Assembly (NCBI GenBank): GCA_016125255.1
Contig: WGMD01000009.1
Location: forward strand, 124,001 to 188,000
DNA from: Planctomycetota bacterium
GTDB lineage: Bacteria; Planctomycetota; Phycisphaerae; Phycisphaerales; Zrk34
Direction of reading: 5' to 3'
DNA: 64,000 nucleotides
The stretch's first letter is position 1; each line of letters begins with the position of its first letter. A model generated the notes under the pieces. That model was given only the letters and a program-made list of their open reading frames with translations. It ran no database searches and was not told the DNA's origin. A program made the position numbers and the translations under genes. Below are positions 9,438-17,750 of the stretch, piece by piece.

Positions 9438-9453
9438 TCCGGGCAGGCCCGGA
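9438..9453. repeat. 16-bp palindromic repeat, copy 2
   Basis: This is an exact second copy of the 9352-9367 palindrome, 86 bases downstream, ending 24 bases before the start of the next small gene. Confidence 0.6.
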
Positions 9454-9477
9454 CCTGCATCGTTGCCTGGAACGAAC

Positions 9478-9933
9478 ATGCGAGTAAGCCAGGTGAAGCT
9501 CGGATTCAAGATTGGCTGCGGTCTTGCGATCTTGTTATTCGCAATGATCATCGCCGGTATTGCTTGGCCTCCGGACCGGTCACCGCAAGGAAATTTTGAG
9601 CATGTTGTTGTTAGCCCGCCGCCAGCGTCGTTGCGCATGTTGCGTTACGAAACTGGCGACCAGAATATTGCGGAAGGATATGAATCTTATTTGGAGTTCG
9701 TCGTCAACGATGCAGACTTGGGGATCATCCTCAAGTCAGATCAGTTCCAAAAGATCGAGCCAAGATTCGACAAAGACGTGCTTGCGCTTTGCCCGGAGTG
9801 GTGGAGAGCAGCCGTAACGGATTCGGAGTGGACAGTCTACGAGTCCGATGGTGCTGGGTACTTGAAGCAGGCATGGGTGACGCACAATAATGCGGGTCAA
9901 AACCGCCTCATGTATCACTATCAACCATATTAG
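9478..9933 (+). CDS. small membrane-anchored hypothetical protein
   Basis: This 151-residue protein is read from ATG 9478; a TTG at 9463 is possible but adds nothing recognisable. A single hydrophobic segment (about residues 8-27) suggests a signal anchor. The rest is a soluble domain with several Trp residues (CPEWWRAAV, SEWTVYES). I do not recognise the family. Codon use is visibly less GC-biased at third positions than in all neighbours, and the gene sits between palindromic repeats and a transposase remnant, so it may have been acquired laterally. Confidence 0.6.
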   Translation: MRVSQVKLGFKIGCGLAILLFAMIIAGIAWPPDRSPQGNFEHVVVSPPPASLRMLRYETGDQNIAEGYESYLEFVVNDADLGIILKSDQFQKIEPRFDKDVLALCPEWWRAAVTDSEWTVYESDGAGYLKQAWVTHNNAGQNRLMYHYQPY

Positions 9934-10355
9934 CGACGTAGTTGCTCACCCACTCTGAAACTGGGAAGAAATGAGGGCCGAGAGTCATAGTCCCAAAAAT
10001 GGCAATGACCCCGCCTCATCATCCCCCATTACCTTACGTCATGGAGCGGCCGCACGGGCGGCTTGCCGATGATCTGCTCGCCACTGTGCCGCTTGCACTT
10101 CTTGCTGTCCGACATCGAAAGTCTCCTGGCCCATCCGGGCCGCTGAGACTCTCATAGCCGCTGAATCAGATTTTGGGGAGCAGGCCAGATCGCATCGCAG
10201 AGTATTGTCGATCCTTGCGCTGGTTGCGTTCAGGACATTTTTGCGAACAATAATTTTCCGGCGCGCCCTCCAATTCGCCATGTGAGCGTGATTATCTGAT
10301 AGACCCGCCGCCGGATATGATTTCCTTAAAGTCTGATGCGAGGCGACTTTTGCCG
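9934..10355. other. AT-richer gap with a transposase remnant and a possible sigma-gene promoter
   Basis: No intact gene is convincing here. The stretch holds a short IS3-like remnant on the minus strand (10029-10115). Near its right end is TATGAT (10315-10320), a good -10 match without a clear -35, placed suitably for the sigma gene starting at 10356. An 80-codon minus-strand frame (10039-10281) overlaps the remnant in another frame and looks spurious. Confidence 0.5.
10029..10115 (-). pseudogene. fragment of an IS3-family transposase OrfA N-terminus
   Basis: The minus strand encodes MSDSKKCKRHSGEQIIGKPP and stops after 28 codons. The KRHSGEQIIGK segment resembles the start of IS3-type OrfA proteins (typically K-R-x-S-x-E-Q-I-I-x-K-L-R), after which similarity ends. 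No OrfB, no DDE motif and no terminal inverted repeats were found nearby, so this is a decayed scar. The identification rests on about a dozen residues. Confidence 0.4.
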
Positions 10356-10886
10356 ATGCACGAGCCCAACGCCGATGCCGCGGAGCGGTTCATCCGCCTT
10401 TTCATGGCCAACGAGCGCCGCATCTACACCTACATCCTGGCGCTGCTGCCCAATCTCGCCGACGCGGACGATGTGCTTCAGGAGACCAGCGTCGTTCTCT
10501 GGCGCAAGTTCGCCGACTATCAGCCCGGCACGAGCTTCACCGCATGGGCCTTCGCCATCGCGCGCAACAAGGTGATGACCCACTTGCAGACCCGCCGGCG
10601 GAGTCGGCTCAAGTTCGATCAGTCGCTCATTGACGCCATGAGCCGCGAGCTCGAATCGATGACGCAGGAGATGGACCAGCGTCATGCCGCCCTGGCCGAG
10701 TGCATGGCCGAACTTCCGGCGCGGGATCGCGATCTGATTCGCCGGCGCTATGAAATCGGCGCGACGGTGAAGGCGATCGCCGAAGCGGTGGGCCGGCCGG
10801 TGCAGGGGCTCTACAAGGCGTTCGCCCGCATCGAGGACGCGCTGCACGACTGCGTCAACCGCAAGACCGGAGCGGATAAGCTATGA
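10356..10886 (+). CDS. ECF-type RNA polymerase sigma factor, cassette 1
   Basis: This 176-residue protein has region 2 (DADDVLQETSVVLWRKF) and region 4 (LPARDRDLIRRRYEIG, followed by a helix-turn-helix) of planctomycete-type ECF sigma factors. ATG 10356 is preferred over 10317 because the family normally begins close to the FIRLF segment, a GAGG lies 14 bases upstream, and a TATGAT box overlaps the 10317 codon. The chosen form has the same length as the second cassette's sigma factor. The stop overlaps the next gene by four bases (ATGA), implying translational coupling with its membrane partner, probably the anti-sigma factor. Confidence 0.88.
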   Translation: MHEPNADAAERFIRLFMANERRIYTYILALLPNLADADDVLQETSVVLWRKFADYQPGTSFTAWAFAIARNKVMTHLQTRRRSRLKFDQSLIDAMSRELESMTQEMDQRHAALAECMAELPARDRDLIRRRYEIGATVKAIAEAVGRPVQGLYKAFARIEDALHDCVNRKTGADKL

Positions 10887-12568
10887 ATCATGACGAAACA
10901 TTGCATGCGCGGATGCGCCCGCTTCTCGCCGCGTTGCGCGACGACGCCTTGACCGATGAGCAGGCGCGGCTGCTTGAATCGCTGCTCGCTGAGCATGCCG
11001 AGGCGCGGCGGATTTACCTTCAGTACATGAACCAGTCCGCCGGTCTTCGCGGTTACGCCACCGATCTGAGCTTCGCCGCCGACGGCGAATCGCCCGAAGC
11101 CGCCATCATGCTCAGCGAAGCGCTGCTGCGTCAGCGCATCGAAGCGGCGCCCCCGGCCGTGTCGAGGCACAGCATGGTGCTCACGCGCTGGGCGCTGGCG
11201 GCGAGTTTGCTCTTGGCCGTCGCGCTTGGGGCGGCTTTGCTGATGCAGCGCCATGACAATTCCGCGGCGCCGTCGGCCCCGACGATCGCGGAGGCCAACC
11301 CGTCCGAGCAGACGGACGTCGACACCGGCCCGCGGACGATCGCCGTGTTGACCCGGGCGGTCGATGCCGCATGGGCCGGGGGCGACACGCCGACCGAAAT
11401 CGGGGCGGCGCTCAAACCGGGCATGATCGAATTGACGAAGGGCCTGGCCCAGATCGAGTTCTACAGCGGCGCGACGGTCGTGCTCGAAGGCCCGGCGAAA
11501 TTCGAGCTTGTCAGCGCCAAGCGCGGCATCGTCCGAAGCGGCCGCGTGCGTGCGCACGTCCCCGTCCCCGCGCACGGTTTCACGCTCGAAGCCGCGGATA
11601 TGGACGTCGTCGATCTCGGGACGGAGTTTGGACTTAACGTCGATGCGACCGGTCACGCCGAGGTGCATGTCTTCGATGGCGAAGTCGAGCTGCACCACCC
11701 CCGCGACGGTGCGCCGATGAGTCTGACCACGGGGCACGGCATGCGCCTTGAATCCAACGGTTCGCTCACGCCGATCTCCATCGACGACCACGCCTTCATG
11801 TCCTCCGCCCGGCTCGCCACCCTCGCCGACCGCGATCGCGATCAGCGGCTTGCGACATGGAAGCTCGAAAGCGAACGCATCAAGCGTGATCCCTCCGTCG
11901 TGCTCTACTACACCTTCGACGATCAGCCCGCATGGCAGCGCACACTGCGCGATCAGCGCGAAAACTCCGACGGCTCGCGCGACGGCGCGATTGTCGGTTG
12001 CGACTGGTCCACCGGCCGCTGGCCCGGCAAGGGCGCGCTTCAGTTCAAACGCCTCAGCGATCGGGTGCGCGTGAGCATTCCCGGCACGTATGAATCGCTG
12101 ACGCTCGCGGCGTGGGTCCGCTTCGACGCTTTCGACCGCTGGCTCAGTTCGCTGATGCTCACCGATTCGTGGGGCCCCGGGCATCCGCACTGGCACGTCA
12201 CCTGGGAAGGCGAGATGATTCTCGGCGTCGGCGGTAATTCGAGAATCCCCTCGCACAATTACTACACTGCCAAACATCTGCTCGGCTCCGAAGACCTGGG
12301 CCGATGGGTTCACCTCGTGACCGTCTACGACGCGCCCGCCGGCAAAGTCACGCATTACCTCGACGGCCGCGTCGTCTCGACCGAATCCATCACCGCCAAC
12401 CAACCCCTGACGATGGGCCCGACCGCCATCGGCAACTGGAGCCAGTACAACGGACCCGCCGACAAGGCCCGCACGCTCAACGGCTCCATCGACGAGTTCA
12501 TCATCTTCTCCCGCCCGCTTGCCGCCGACGAAGTCAGCCGCATGTACGAGGCGGGCAAACCTCAGTAA
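10883..12568 (+). CDS. FecR/LamG membrane protein, probable anti-sigma factor, cassette 1
   Basis: This 561-residue protein has an N-terminal helical cytoplasmic part (about 1-90), a membrane helix (about 97-116), a FecR-like domain (about 150-285; VLEGPAKFELVSAKRG, DLGTEFGLNVD) and a C-terminal LamG/concanavalin-like domain (about 345-555; SLTLAAWVRFDAF, GSIDEFIIFSRPL). The coupled upstream sigma gene and the FecR architecture make it the likely sigma regulator, with the LamG domain sensing a glycan or other ligand outside the inner membrane. The ligand is unknown. It is 11 bases upstream of the PSCyt1 gene it probably controls. Confidence 0.82.
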   Translation: MNHDETLHARMRPLLAALRDDALTDEQARLLESLLAEHAEARRIYLQYMNQSAGLRGYATDLSFAADGESPEAAIMLSEALLRQRIEAAPPAVSRHSMVLTRWALAASLLLAVALGAALLMQRHDNSAAPSAPTIAEANPSEQTDVDTGPRTIAVLTRAVDAAWAGGDTPTEIGAALKPGMIELTKGLAQIEFYSGATVVLEGPAKFELVSAKRGIVRSGRVRAHVPVPAHGFTLEAADMDVVDLGTEFGLNVDATGHAEVHVFDGEVELHHPRDGAPMSLTTGHGMRLESNGSLTPISIDDHAFMSSARLATLADRDRDQRLATWKLESERIKRDPSVVLYYTFDDQPAWQRTLRDQRENSDGSRDGAIVGCDWSTGRWPGKGALQFKRLSDRVRVSIPGTYESLTLAAWVRFDAFDRWLSSLMLTDSWGPGHPHWHVTWEGEMILGVGGNSRIPSHNYYTAKHLLGSEDLGRWVHLVTVYDAPAGKVTHYLDGRVVSTESITANQPLTMGPTAIGNWSQYNGPADKARTLNGSIDEFIIFSRPLAADEVSRMYEAGKPQ

Positions 12569-12579
12569 CGAGTGCCTGC

Positions 12580-15500
12580 ATGATGCGTCGCCTGATCATG
12601 ATGTGTTTGTGTGTCGCCCTGTCGAGACGGTCCGCGCATGCCGCTGATCACGCCGCCGACATGGCCGCCGGCTTGAAGCTCTTTTCCACCAGCGTCCGCG
12701 CCATCCTCACCGACCACTGCCTTCAGTGTCACGGCGGCGAAAAGGTCAAGTCGGGCCTCGACCTGGCCTCGCGCGAATCGCTCATCAAAGGCGGCGATCA
12801 TGGCCCCGTGCTGACCCCCGGCGATGCCGACGGCAGCGCCCTGTATCGCCATGTCGCTCATCTCGACACGCCGCACATGCCTTACAAGAAGGACAAGCTG
12901 CCCGACGCGTCGATCAAGCTCATCGCCGATTGGATCAATCTCGGCGCCCCATACGACAAGCCGCTGATCGAAAACGGCGCAGGGGCGCGCAAGGAGATGA
13001 TCGTTCATGATTCGGATCGGCAGTTCTGGTCGTTCGTGCCGCTGCACCCGGTCGATCCGCCTCCGGTGAAGCATGAGAAGTGGGTTCGCACGCCGATCGA
13101 TCGGTATGCCTTGGCGCAGATGGAGTCGCGCGGGCTGGAGCCGAACCCGATCGCCGATCGGCGCACGCTCATCCGCCGCGCCTATTTCGATCTGATCGGC
13201 ATGCCGCCGACGCCGGAGGAAGTCGAGGCGTTCGTCGCCAGCACCGACCCCGATGCCTACGGCAAGCTCATCGACCGCCTGCTCGCCAGCCCGCAGTACG
13301 GCGAGCGGTGGGCGCCGTACTGGCTGGACGTGGCGCGTTTCGCCGAGTCGATGGGTTACGAGCAGGACTACGATCGGCCTTTCGCCTGGCACTACCGCGA
13401 CTTTGTCATCCGGGCCTTCAACGACGACATGCCCTACGATCAGTTCCTCAAGTGGCAGCTTGCCGGCGACGAACTGGCGCCGCGGGACGAACAGGCGATG
13501 GTGGCGACGGGCTTTCTGACCGCCGGGGCGTTTCCGACGCAGCTTACCGAGAAGGAATTCGAGTCGGCCCGATACGATGAGCTTGACGACATGGCGCGCG
13601 CGACCAGCGAGGCCATGCTCGGGCTCACCATCGGCTGCGCCCGCTGTCACGATCACAAGTACGACCCGATTCCGAGTCGTGATTACTACCGCTTCGCCGC
13701 CGTGTTCACGACGGCGATCCGCAACGACATCGATTTCTCCGTCGCGCCCGATGAGGACGACGCGGCTCAGAAGGCGTACGACGCCCGGCACGATGCGGCC
13801 GAAAAAGCGCGCGATGATTACGCGGCGGGGCCGATGCGGCAGGCGCTGATCAAGTGGCTCGCCAATCCGGCGAATCGTGCGGCGGCGCGGGGTGCATGGT
13901 TGCTTCCGACGATCGTCTCGGCGAATTCGAGCGGCGGGGCGACGTTCAAGCCGCAGGACGACGGGTCGCTGCTGGCCGAGGGTCCGAACGCGAAGGACGA
14001 GCATTACACGTTCGTCGTCACCACGCCGCTCAAGTCCATCGCCGAGCTGCGCATCGAAGCGCTGACGGATCCGTCGATGGTCAAGGGCGGACCGGGTCGG
14101 GCGAGCAACGGCAACTTCGCGCTGAGCGATCTGAAAGTGAGCGTCAAACAGTTGGGCGGCGATCAGAAGCCCGTGGCGGTGAAGCTGACGCGCGCTCGCG
14201 CGACGCATGAGCAGAACCAGACGGGTTTGTCGGTGGCGTCCTCGCTCGACGATAACCCCAAAACCGGTTGGGCGGTGGACTTCGGCGGCATCGGCAAGCC
14301 GCAGGCGGCGGTGTTCGACTTCGAGAAGCCGATCACCTTCGACGACGGCGCGGAACTTACCATTGAAATGGACTTCCGCGTGAACACGAGTCACAACATC
14401 GGCCGGCCGCGCCTTTCGGTGAGCGGGACGACGGACGCGCCGGTGGCGGTCGGCGATGCGGGGCCGCCCGCGGAGGTGGCGGCGGCGTTGAAGCAGATCG
14501 ATGAGGGCGTGACGCTGGACACGCTGCCCGATGCCTCGCGCGAGGTGCTGCTTGCGTGGTTCGCGCCGCGCGATGCGCAGTGGTCGAAGCTCAATGCTGC
14601 GGTGCTCGAATGCGAAAAGTCCGCCCCAAAGTCGCACAACGAGAAGATTCAGATCACCAGCGAAGGCCTCAAACCGGTCAAACATCATGCCGACGATCGC
14701 GGGTTCCCGCACTTTTATCCGCAGACTTACCTGCTGAAGCGCGGCGATGTGAATCAGAAGACGGAAGTGGTCGAGGCGGGCTATTTGCAGGTGCTCGAAC
14801 GCGACGGGCTGGACGCGAATCACTGGCGCATCGCGCCGCCTGCGGGCGCCCGCACGAGCTATCGGCGCGCGTCGCTGGCGAACTGGATGACGGATGTCGA
14901 TCACGGCGCGGGACATCTGGCCGCCCGCGTCATCGTCAATCGACTCTGGCAGCATCATCTGGGCCGCGGCATCGTCGCCACGCCCAATGACTTCGGCGTG
15001 CAGGGCGATCGGCCGACGCACCCGCAGCTTCTCGAATTTCTGGCGAGCGATCTGATCGAGCACGGCTGGAAACTCAAGCGGCTCCAGAAGCTGATCATGA
15101 CCAGCGCGGTATACATGCAGAGCGCCGACAGCGATTCGCAGCGCACGCAGATCGATCCGACGAATTTGTACCTTTGGCGATGGTCGCCGCGGCGGCTCGA
15201 AGCCGAGGCGATTCGCGACACCATGCTCAGCGTCGCCGGCACACTCAACAGCGCGATGTACGGCCAGGGCACGCTCGACGAGAACATGACCCGGCGCAGC
15301 GTGTATTTCACCATCAAGCGCAGCAAGCTGATTCCGACGATGATGCTCTTCGACTGGCCCGAACATCTGGTGAGCATCGGCGCCCGGGCGTCGACGACAA
15401 TCGCGCCGCAGGCATTGATGTTCATGAACAGCCCGCAGGCGCGGACCTATGCGACGGATTTCGCCCAGCGGGTCACGAAGATGTCGGGCGACGACGCGAT

Positions 15501-15687
15501 CGGCAATGCGTATCGCCTCGCCTTCAATCGCGAGCCATCGAAGGTGGAACGCGCCGATGCACAGGCCTTCATCAATCAGCAGATCGCCTCGTATCAGGCG
15601 ACGAAGAAGGCGGACGCGCCGCGGTTGGCGATGATCGATTTCTGCCAGGCGCTGATGGGCCTCAACGAATTTCTCTACATGGAGTGA
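12580..15687 (+). CDS. PSCyt1/DUF1549/DUF1553 cytochrome-like protein, cassette 1
   Basis: This 1035-residue protein has a signal peptide (to about AHAAD), a planctomycete cytochrome C domain with haem motif C47-LQ-C50-H51, a DUF1549 domain (about 165-385), an interposed beta-rich segment (about 430-630) and a DUF1553 domain (about 745-1000). A second CxxCH (CARCHDH, near residue 350) lies in the DUF1549 part. ATG 12580 is chosen since the longer frame upstream only overlaps the LamG gene. DUF1501 follows six bases later, the standard partner. These pairs are abundant in planctomycetes and thought to act in periplasmic degradation of complex substrates, but the reaction is unproven. Confidence 0.9.
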   Translation: MMRRLIMMCLCVALSRRSAHAADHAADMAAGLKLFSTSVRAILTDHCLQCHGGEKVKSGLDLASRESLIKGGDHGPVLTPGDADGSALYRHVAHLDTPHMPYKKDKLPDASIKLIADWINLGAPYDKPLIENGAGARKEMIVHDSDRQFWSFVPLHPVDPPPVKHEKWVRTPIDRYALAQMESRGLEPNPIADRRTLIRRAYFDLIGMPPTPEEVEAFVASTDPDAYGKLIDRLLASPQYGERWAPYWLDVARFAESMGYEQDYDRPFAWHYRDFVIRAFNDDMPYDQFLKWQLAGDELAPRDEQAMVATGFLTAGAFPTQLTEKEFESARYDELDDMARATSEAMLGLTIGCARCHDHKYDPIPSRDYYRFAAVFTTAIRNDIDFSVAPDEDDAAQKAYDARHDAAEKARDDYAAGPMRQALIKWLANPANRAAARGAWLLPTIVSANSSGGATFKPQDDGSLLAEGPNAKDEHYTFVVTTPLKSIAELRIEALTDPSMVKGGPGRASNGNFALSDLKVSVKQLGGDQKPVAVKLTRARATHEQNQTGLSVASSLDDNPKTGWAVDFGGIGKPQAAVFDFEKPITFDDGAELTIEMDFRVNTSHNIGRPRLSVSGTTDAPVAVGDAGPPAEVAAALKQIDEGVTLDTLPDASREVLLAWFAPRDAQWSKLNAAVLECEKSAPKSHNEKIQITSEGLKPVKHHADDRGFPHFYPQTYLLKRGDVNQKTEVVEAGYLQVLERDGLDANHWRIAPPAGARTSYRRASLANWMTDVDHGAGHLAARVIVNRLWQHHLGRGIVATPNDFGVQGDRPTHPQLLEFLASDLIEHGWKLKRLQKLIMTSAVYMQSADSDSQRTQIDPTNLYLWRWSPRRLEAEAIRDTMLSVAGTLNSAMYGQGTLDENMTRRSVYFTIKRSKLIPTMMLFDWPEHLVSIGARASTTIAPQALMFMNSPQARTYATDFAQRVTKMSGDDAIGNAYRLAFNREPSKVERADAQAFINQQIASYQATKKADAPRLAMIDFCQALMGLNEFLYME

Positions 15688-15693
15688 ATCATC

Positions 15694-17160
15694 ATGACCA
15701 TGAACCCCAACGAACGAATCTTCTCCCGTCGCCAGTGGCTTGCCCGCTGCGGCGCGGGCGCGGGCCTGCTCGGATTGATGTCGCTCTTGAATGATGAAGG
15801 TCTGCTCAGCGCAGCCCAGGGCGCGAGTCTCGGTTCGCGGGCGCTGAACCCGATGGCGCCGGTGCCGTCGCACACGACGGGGCGCGCCAAGGCGGTGATC
15901 TGGATATTCATCAACGGCGGGCCCAGCCAGGTCGACACGTGGGACTACAAGCCGGGGCTCGAGAAGATGGACGGCAAGGACCTGGCGGGATTCGACAAAA
16001 ACACCGGGTTTTTCGCTAAAAACGTCGGCCCGCTGATGAAGTCGCCGTTCAAGTTCACGCCACGCGGGCAGTGCGGCAAAATGGTCAGCGAAATCTTCCC
16101 GTACCTCGGCGAGCACGTGGACAAGATGGCGTTCATTCACTCGGGGCACACGGAGTCGAACAACCACAGCCCGGCGCTGTTCATGATGAACACCGGCATG
16201 CCGCGCATGGGCTTTCCATGTGTGGGTTCATGGGTGACATACGGGCTGGGCAGCGTGAGCCGGGATCTGCCGGGGTTTGTGGTGATGAGCGATCCGCTCG
16301 GCCGCGGGCTGCCCAAGGGCAATGCGGCCAACTGGGGCGCGGCGTTTTTGCCGGGCGTGTATCAGGGCACGTGGCTTCAGCCGACCGGCGATCCGATCGC
16401 GAATCTCGATCGGCCCAAGGCGATGAGCGAAGCGCAGCAGCGCAGACAACTGGACCTGATCGGCCGACTCAATCATGCACACATGAACGGCAACGAGAGC
16501 GAAGCGGAGTTGACGGCCCGCATCGAGAGTTTTGAACTGGCGTATCGCATGCAGTCAGCGGCGCCGGAGGCGCTGGATGTCGATTCGGAGCCGGCGCACA
16601 TCAAGGAGATGTACGGCCTGAACGACAAGAAGTGCACGCACTTCGCGCGTCAGTGCATCACGGCGCGGCGCATGGTCGAGCGCGGCGTGCGCTTCGTGCA
16701 GATTTATTCGGGGGGCATGGAGAACCAGCGTTCATGGGACGGGCACAACGACATCGTCGGGAACCATTCGCAGTTCGCGGGCGAGACGGATCAACCGGTG
16801 GCGGGGTTGCTGGCCGATCTGGAGCAGCGGGGGCTATTGGATGAGACGCTGGTGATCTGGGCGGGCGAGTTCGGGCGTCTGCCTCTGAGCCAGACGGGCG
16901 CGAAGCCGGGGCGTGATCATAATCCGCACTGTTTCACCGCCTGGTTCGCCGGCGGCGGCGTCAAGGGGGGCACGAGCTACGGCGAATCCGACGAAATCGG
17001 GCACAAGGCGGCGGTCGACAAGGTGTCGGTCAACGACTTTCACGCCACGATTCTGCACCTGATGGGCATGGATCACACGAAGCTGACCTACCTGTACAAC
17101 GGCCGGCGATTCCGGCTCACGGACGTGGCGGGCGAGGTGATTCACCCGATCCTTGCATAA
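15694..17160 (+). CDS. DUF1501 exported protein, cassette 1
   Basis: This 488-residue protein has a Tat-type signal (FSRRQWLARCGAGAGLLGLM), then the DUF1501 fold with family landmarks INGGPSQVDTWDYKP (about residue 70), WAGEFGRLP (about residue 389) and GRDHNPHCFTAWFAGGGVKGG. The fold is related to the alkaline-phosphatase/sulfatase superfamily, but the catalytic Cys/Ser-x-Pro-x-Arg of sulfatases is absent. It is six bases downstream of the PSCyt1 gene and ends the first cassette. Export through Tat suggests a folded or cofactor-bearing periplasmic enzyme. Substrate unknown. Confidence 0.9.
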   Translation: MTMNPNERIFSRRQWLARCGAGAGLLGLMSLLNDEGLLSAAQGASLGSRALNPMAPVPSHTTGRAKAVIWIFINGGPSQVDTWDYKPGLEKMDGKDLAGFDKNTGFFAKNVGPLMKSPFKFTPRGQCGKMVSEIFPYLGEHVDKMAFIHSGHTESNNHSPALFMMNTGMPRMGFPCVGSWVTYGLGSVSRDLPGFVVMSDPLGRGLPKGNAANWGAAFLPGVYQGTWLQPTGDPIANLDRPKAMSEAQQRRQLDLIGRLNHAHMNGNESEAELTARIESFELAYRMQSAAPEALDVDSEPAHIKEMYGLNDKKCTHFARQCITARRMVERGVRFVQIYSGGMENQRSWDGHNDIVGNHSQFAGETDQPVAGLLADLEQRGLLDETLVIWAGEFGRLPLSQTGAKPGRDHNPHCFTAWFAGGGVKGGTSYGESDEIGHKAAVDKVSVNDFHATILHLMGMDHTKLTYLYNGRRFRLTDVAGEVIHPILA

Positions 17161-17219
17161 AATATTTTTTCGGGACGGTGTTGAGTCGGTCCACGCTGTG
17201 GGAAGATACAGGTAGACCC

Positions 17220-17750
17220 ATGGCGATTGATCACGATGTTGTTGTTCGGCTGCTTCTGAAGGATCGCGCCAAGCTGCTGGCGTTCATCTGGTCGTTGCTG
17301 CGCGACGATCACGCGGCGGAGGACGTCTACCAGGAGATTTCGATTCTGGCGATCCGCAAGCGCGCCGAGATCGAAAGCGCGGCACATCTGCTGGGCTGGC
17401 TGCGTCAGGCGGCGAAGTACAAGGTGATACATCTGAAGCGCGATGCGGCCAGGCACGCGACGGTGATCGACAGCGATGTGCTGGACCTTTTGGAGGATCA
17501 GTGGAGCCGGTTTGACGGGATTGAGCAGTACGAACTGGATGATGCATTGGCGCATTGTCTGAGCGGGCTGACGCCGCGGGCGCGTCAGATGTACGCCATG
17601 CGATACGAGCAGGGCATGAGCGGGGAGACTGTGGCGGAACGGACGAAGCAGACAGTCGCGTCGGTGTACACGGCTTTGAGCCGAATTCATCGCGCGGTGG
17701 CGGATTGCATGCACCGGCAGGTGCATGGTTCGGAGGCGCCGAATGTCTGA
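17220..17750 (+). CDS. ECF-type RNA polymerase sigma factor, cassette 2
   Basis: This 176-residue protein has region 2 (HAAEDVYQEISILAIRKR) and region 4 (LTPRARQMYAMRYEQG) and is paralogous to the cassette 1 sigma factor. ATG 17220 gives the same length as that paralogue. A GTG at 17178 would add 14 unconserved residues. The stop lies inside the next gene (eight-base overlap), whose start has its own GGAGG. It begins 59 bases after the DUF1501 gene of cassette 1, so cassette 2 may be partly read through from cassette 1. Confidence 0.86.
   Translation: MAIDHDVVVRLLLKDRAKLLAFIWSLLRDDHAAEDVYQEISILAIRKRAEIESAAHLLGWLRQAAKYKVIHLKRDAARHATVIDSDVLDLLEDQWSRFDGIEQYELDDALAHCLSGLTPRARQMYAMRYEQGMSGETVAERTKQTVASVYTALSRIHRAVADCMHRQVHGSEAPNV

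Noticed and set aside
10039-10281. 80-codon minus-strand frame in the AT-richer gap
   Set aside because: It has no ribosome-binding site or similarity, and the recognisable transposase-like residues are in a different frame.
12304-12579. Upstream extension of the first PSCyt1 gene
   Set aside because: It overlaps the FecR/LamG gene out of frame and would bury the signal peptide that starts at 12580.
12562-16167. 1201-codon minus-strand open frame
   Set aside because: It lies antisense to the PSCyt1 gene, shows an Arg/Val-rich composition typical of GC-driven shadow frames, and has no domain or start site.
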